From positions 191,215 to 255,214 of the forward strand of contig NW_001799644.1 in NCBI RefSeq assembly GCF_000165425.1: a DNA stretch of 64,000 bases. Direction: 5' to 3'. The translations under genes and the position numbers were made by a program. Origin of the DNA: Paramecium tetraurelia. Its lineage: Eukaryota > Ciliophora > Oligohymenophorea > Peniculida > Parameciidae. Positions 63,370 to 64,000 of the stretch are shown here, piece after piece. Below the pieces are notes generated by a model. The model had not been told where the DNA came from. It did no database searches and was given only the letters and a program-made list of their open reading frames with translations. Within the stretch, counting starts at the first letter, position 1. The number at the start of each line of letters is the position of its first letter.

Positions 63370-63938
63370 TCAAACAAATAGTTTTTCAGTTTGTATGTTT
63401 TCCAAGAATTGTTTAAACTCCCGCATGTTTCTATTGGCTCCTTCCAATGTTTCTTTGATCTGATCCCACTTTTGGGACTTTTGGCTATTATGAAATTTAG
63501 TTGATTTGAACTGGGTAGGCTCAGTTTTCAATTTCGGAGTGAAATTCCTGTTGGTTAGCATGCCTAAGGGTTTTCTAGGGGACATAGGCTATTGGATATT
63601 TATTTATTTGATTTTCTACCATATATGTTACGGCTTTTGGAATAAGATTGATCATATACGACATCAAATTTGTCCAATCTAGGCAATGGACCATCCGGCG
63701 GGACACCTCGAAATGGCTTATCTAGTTGTTGTTCTAGTGTCATTTCCAGAAGAACGCGTGCATATAGCAAAGAATTCTATTTCCAAATAAAATTATGTGT
63801 TGGAGTTCTCACTTTATCCAACCATTACAATATTCTAATCTTCAGGTGTTTTGCATTGATTTTCTAGCAACCATTGTATATTTTATTAATAGCTTCACTC
63901 AATTCTTGATCAAGGGTCTCTGCTCTTGGAGAATTCAT
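63370..63938 (-). CDS. DUF4485-like small protein
   Basis: 180 aa with one 26-nt intron (63634-63659). The first 90 residues resemble the DUF4485 domain as I recall it: LDQELSEAINKIYNG, LQWLDKVR, then NSLLYARVLLEMTLEQQLDK followed by PFRGVPPDGPLPRL. The closing PF-x(4)-PPxGPLP is typical. The C-terminal part is basic and ends in a short helix (GANRNMREFKQFLENIQ). Proteins with this domain include uncharacterised coiled-coil and ciliary proteins. The start at 63938 is the first ATG; the right edge of the window follows. Confidence 0.6.
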
Positions 63939-64000
63939 TAATTTAACGGATAATATATATATTATTAAATACTTAATATTATATCCACCCAAAGTTAAGT

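Overview
This is about 64 kb of an AT-rich (roughly 75% A+T by eye) ciliate macronuclear genome, almost certainly Paramecium. Three things show it. Recognisable proteins stay in frame only if TAA and TAG are read as glutamine and TGA is the sole stop. Genes carry 20-28 nt introns (GT..AG, mostly GTA..TAG). There is a trichocyst matrix protein gene, a hallmark of Paramecium secretory granules. With the standard code every gene breaks into short pieces, so start, stop and introns were assigned here by reading with the ciliate code; for most genes the intron-corrected length closes on a multiple of three.

Layout. 0.8-7.5 kb (minus): a class I methyltransferase and a 1,871-aa bridge-like lipid transfer protein (BLTP2/Hobbit/FMP27 type). 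7.9-15.4 kb: a small unknown gene, the axonemal dynein light chain p28, a poorly closing IFG-motif gene, a hybrid histidine kinase, a two-domain cyclic-nucleotide-binding protein and a tiny KGD4/MRPS36-like gene. 16-23.2 kb: two heat-shock-factor-type genes flank a UBA-like repeat gene, a cluster of about seven C/D box snoRNAs and a CLEC16A-like gene. 23.5-29.4 kb: a DZIP1-like zinc-finger protein, a MADS-box factor, a broken small ORF and an AGC-family pseudokinase.

30-45 kb: trichocyst matrix protein, several unknown coiled-coil or basic proteins, a TEY-type MAP kinase, a MORN-repeat protein, an aldehyde dehydrogenase with a C-terminal hydrophobic segment, and a 655-aa coiled-coil protein. 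45-49 kb: two tandem arginyl-tRNA-protein transferases (ATE1); the second has an apparent +1 frameshift. 49-53 kb: a Lys/Gln-rich protein and an unknown glycine-zipper protein. 53.2-60.2 kb (minus): one giant cysteine-rich secreted protein with signal peptide and C-terminal hydrophobic tail, resembling ciliate surface antigens. 60.3-64 kb: three unknown proteins, one with a DUF4485-like region.

Genes are independently promoted, densely packed and not in operons; several divergent pairs share only 18-60 bp. Cilium and cortex functions (p28, DZIP1-like, MORN, trichocyst) are well represented. The most interesting items are the snoRNA cluster, the pseudokinase, the frameshifted ATE1 copy, two unusually long introns and the two heat-shock-factor paralogs. 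rRNA and family comparisons are from memory; no database search was run.
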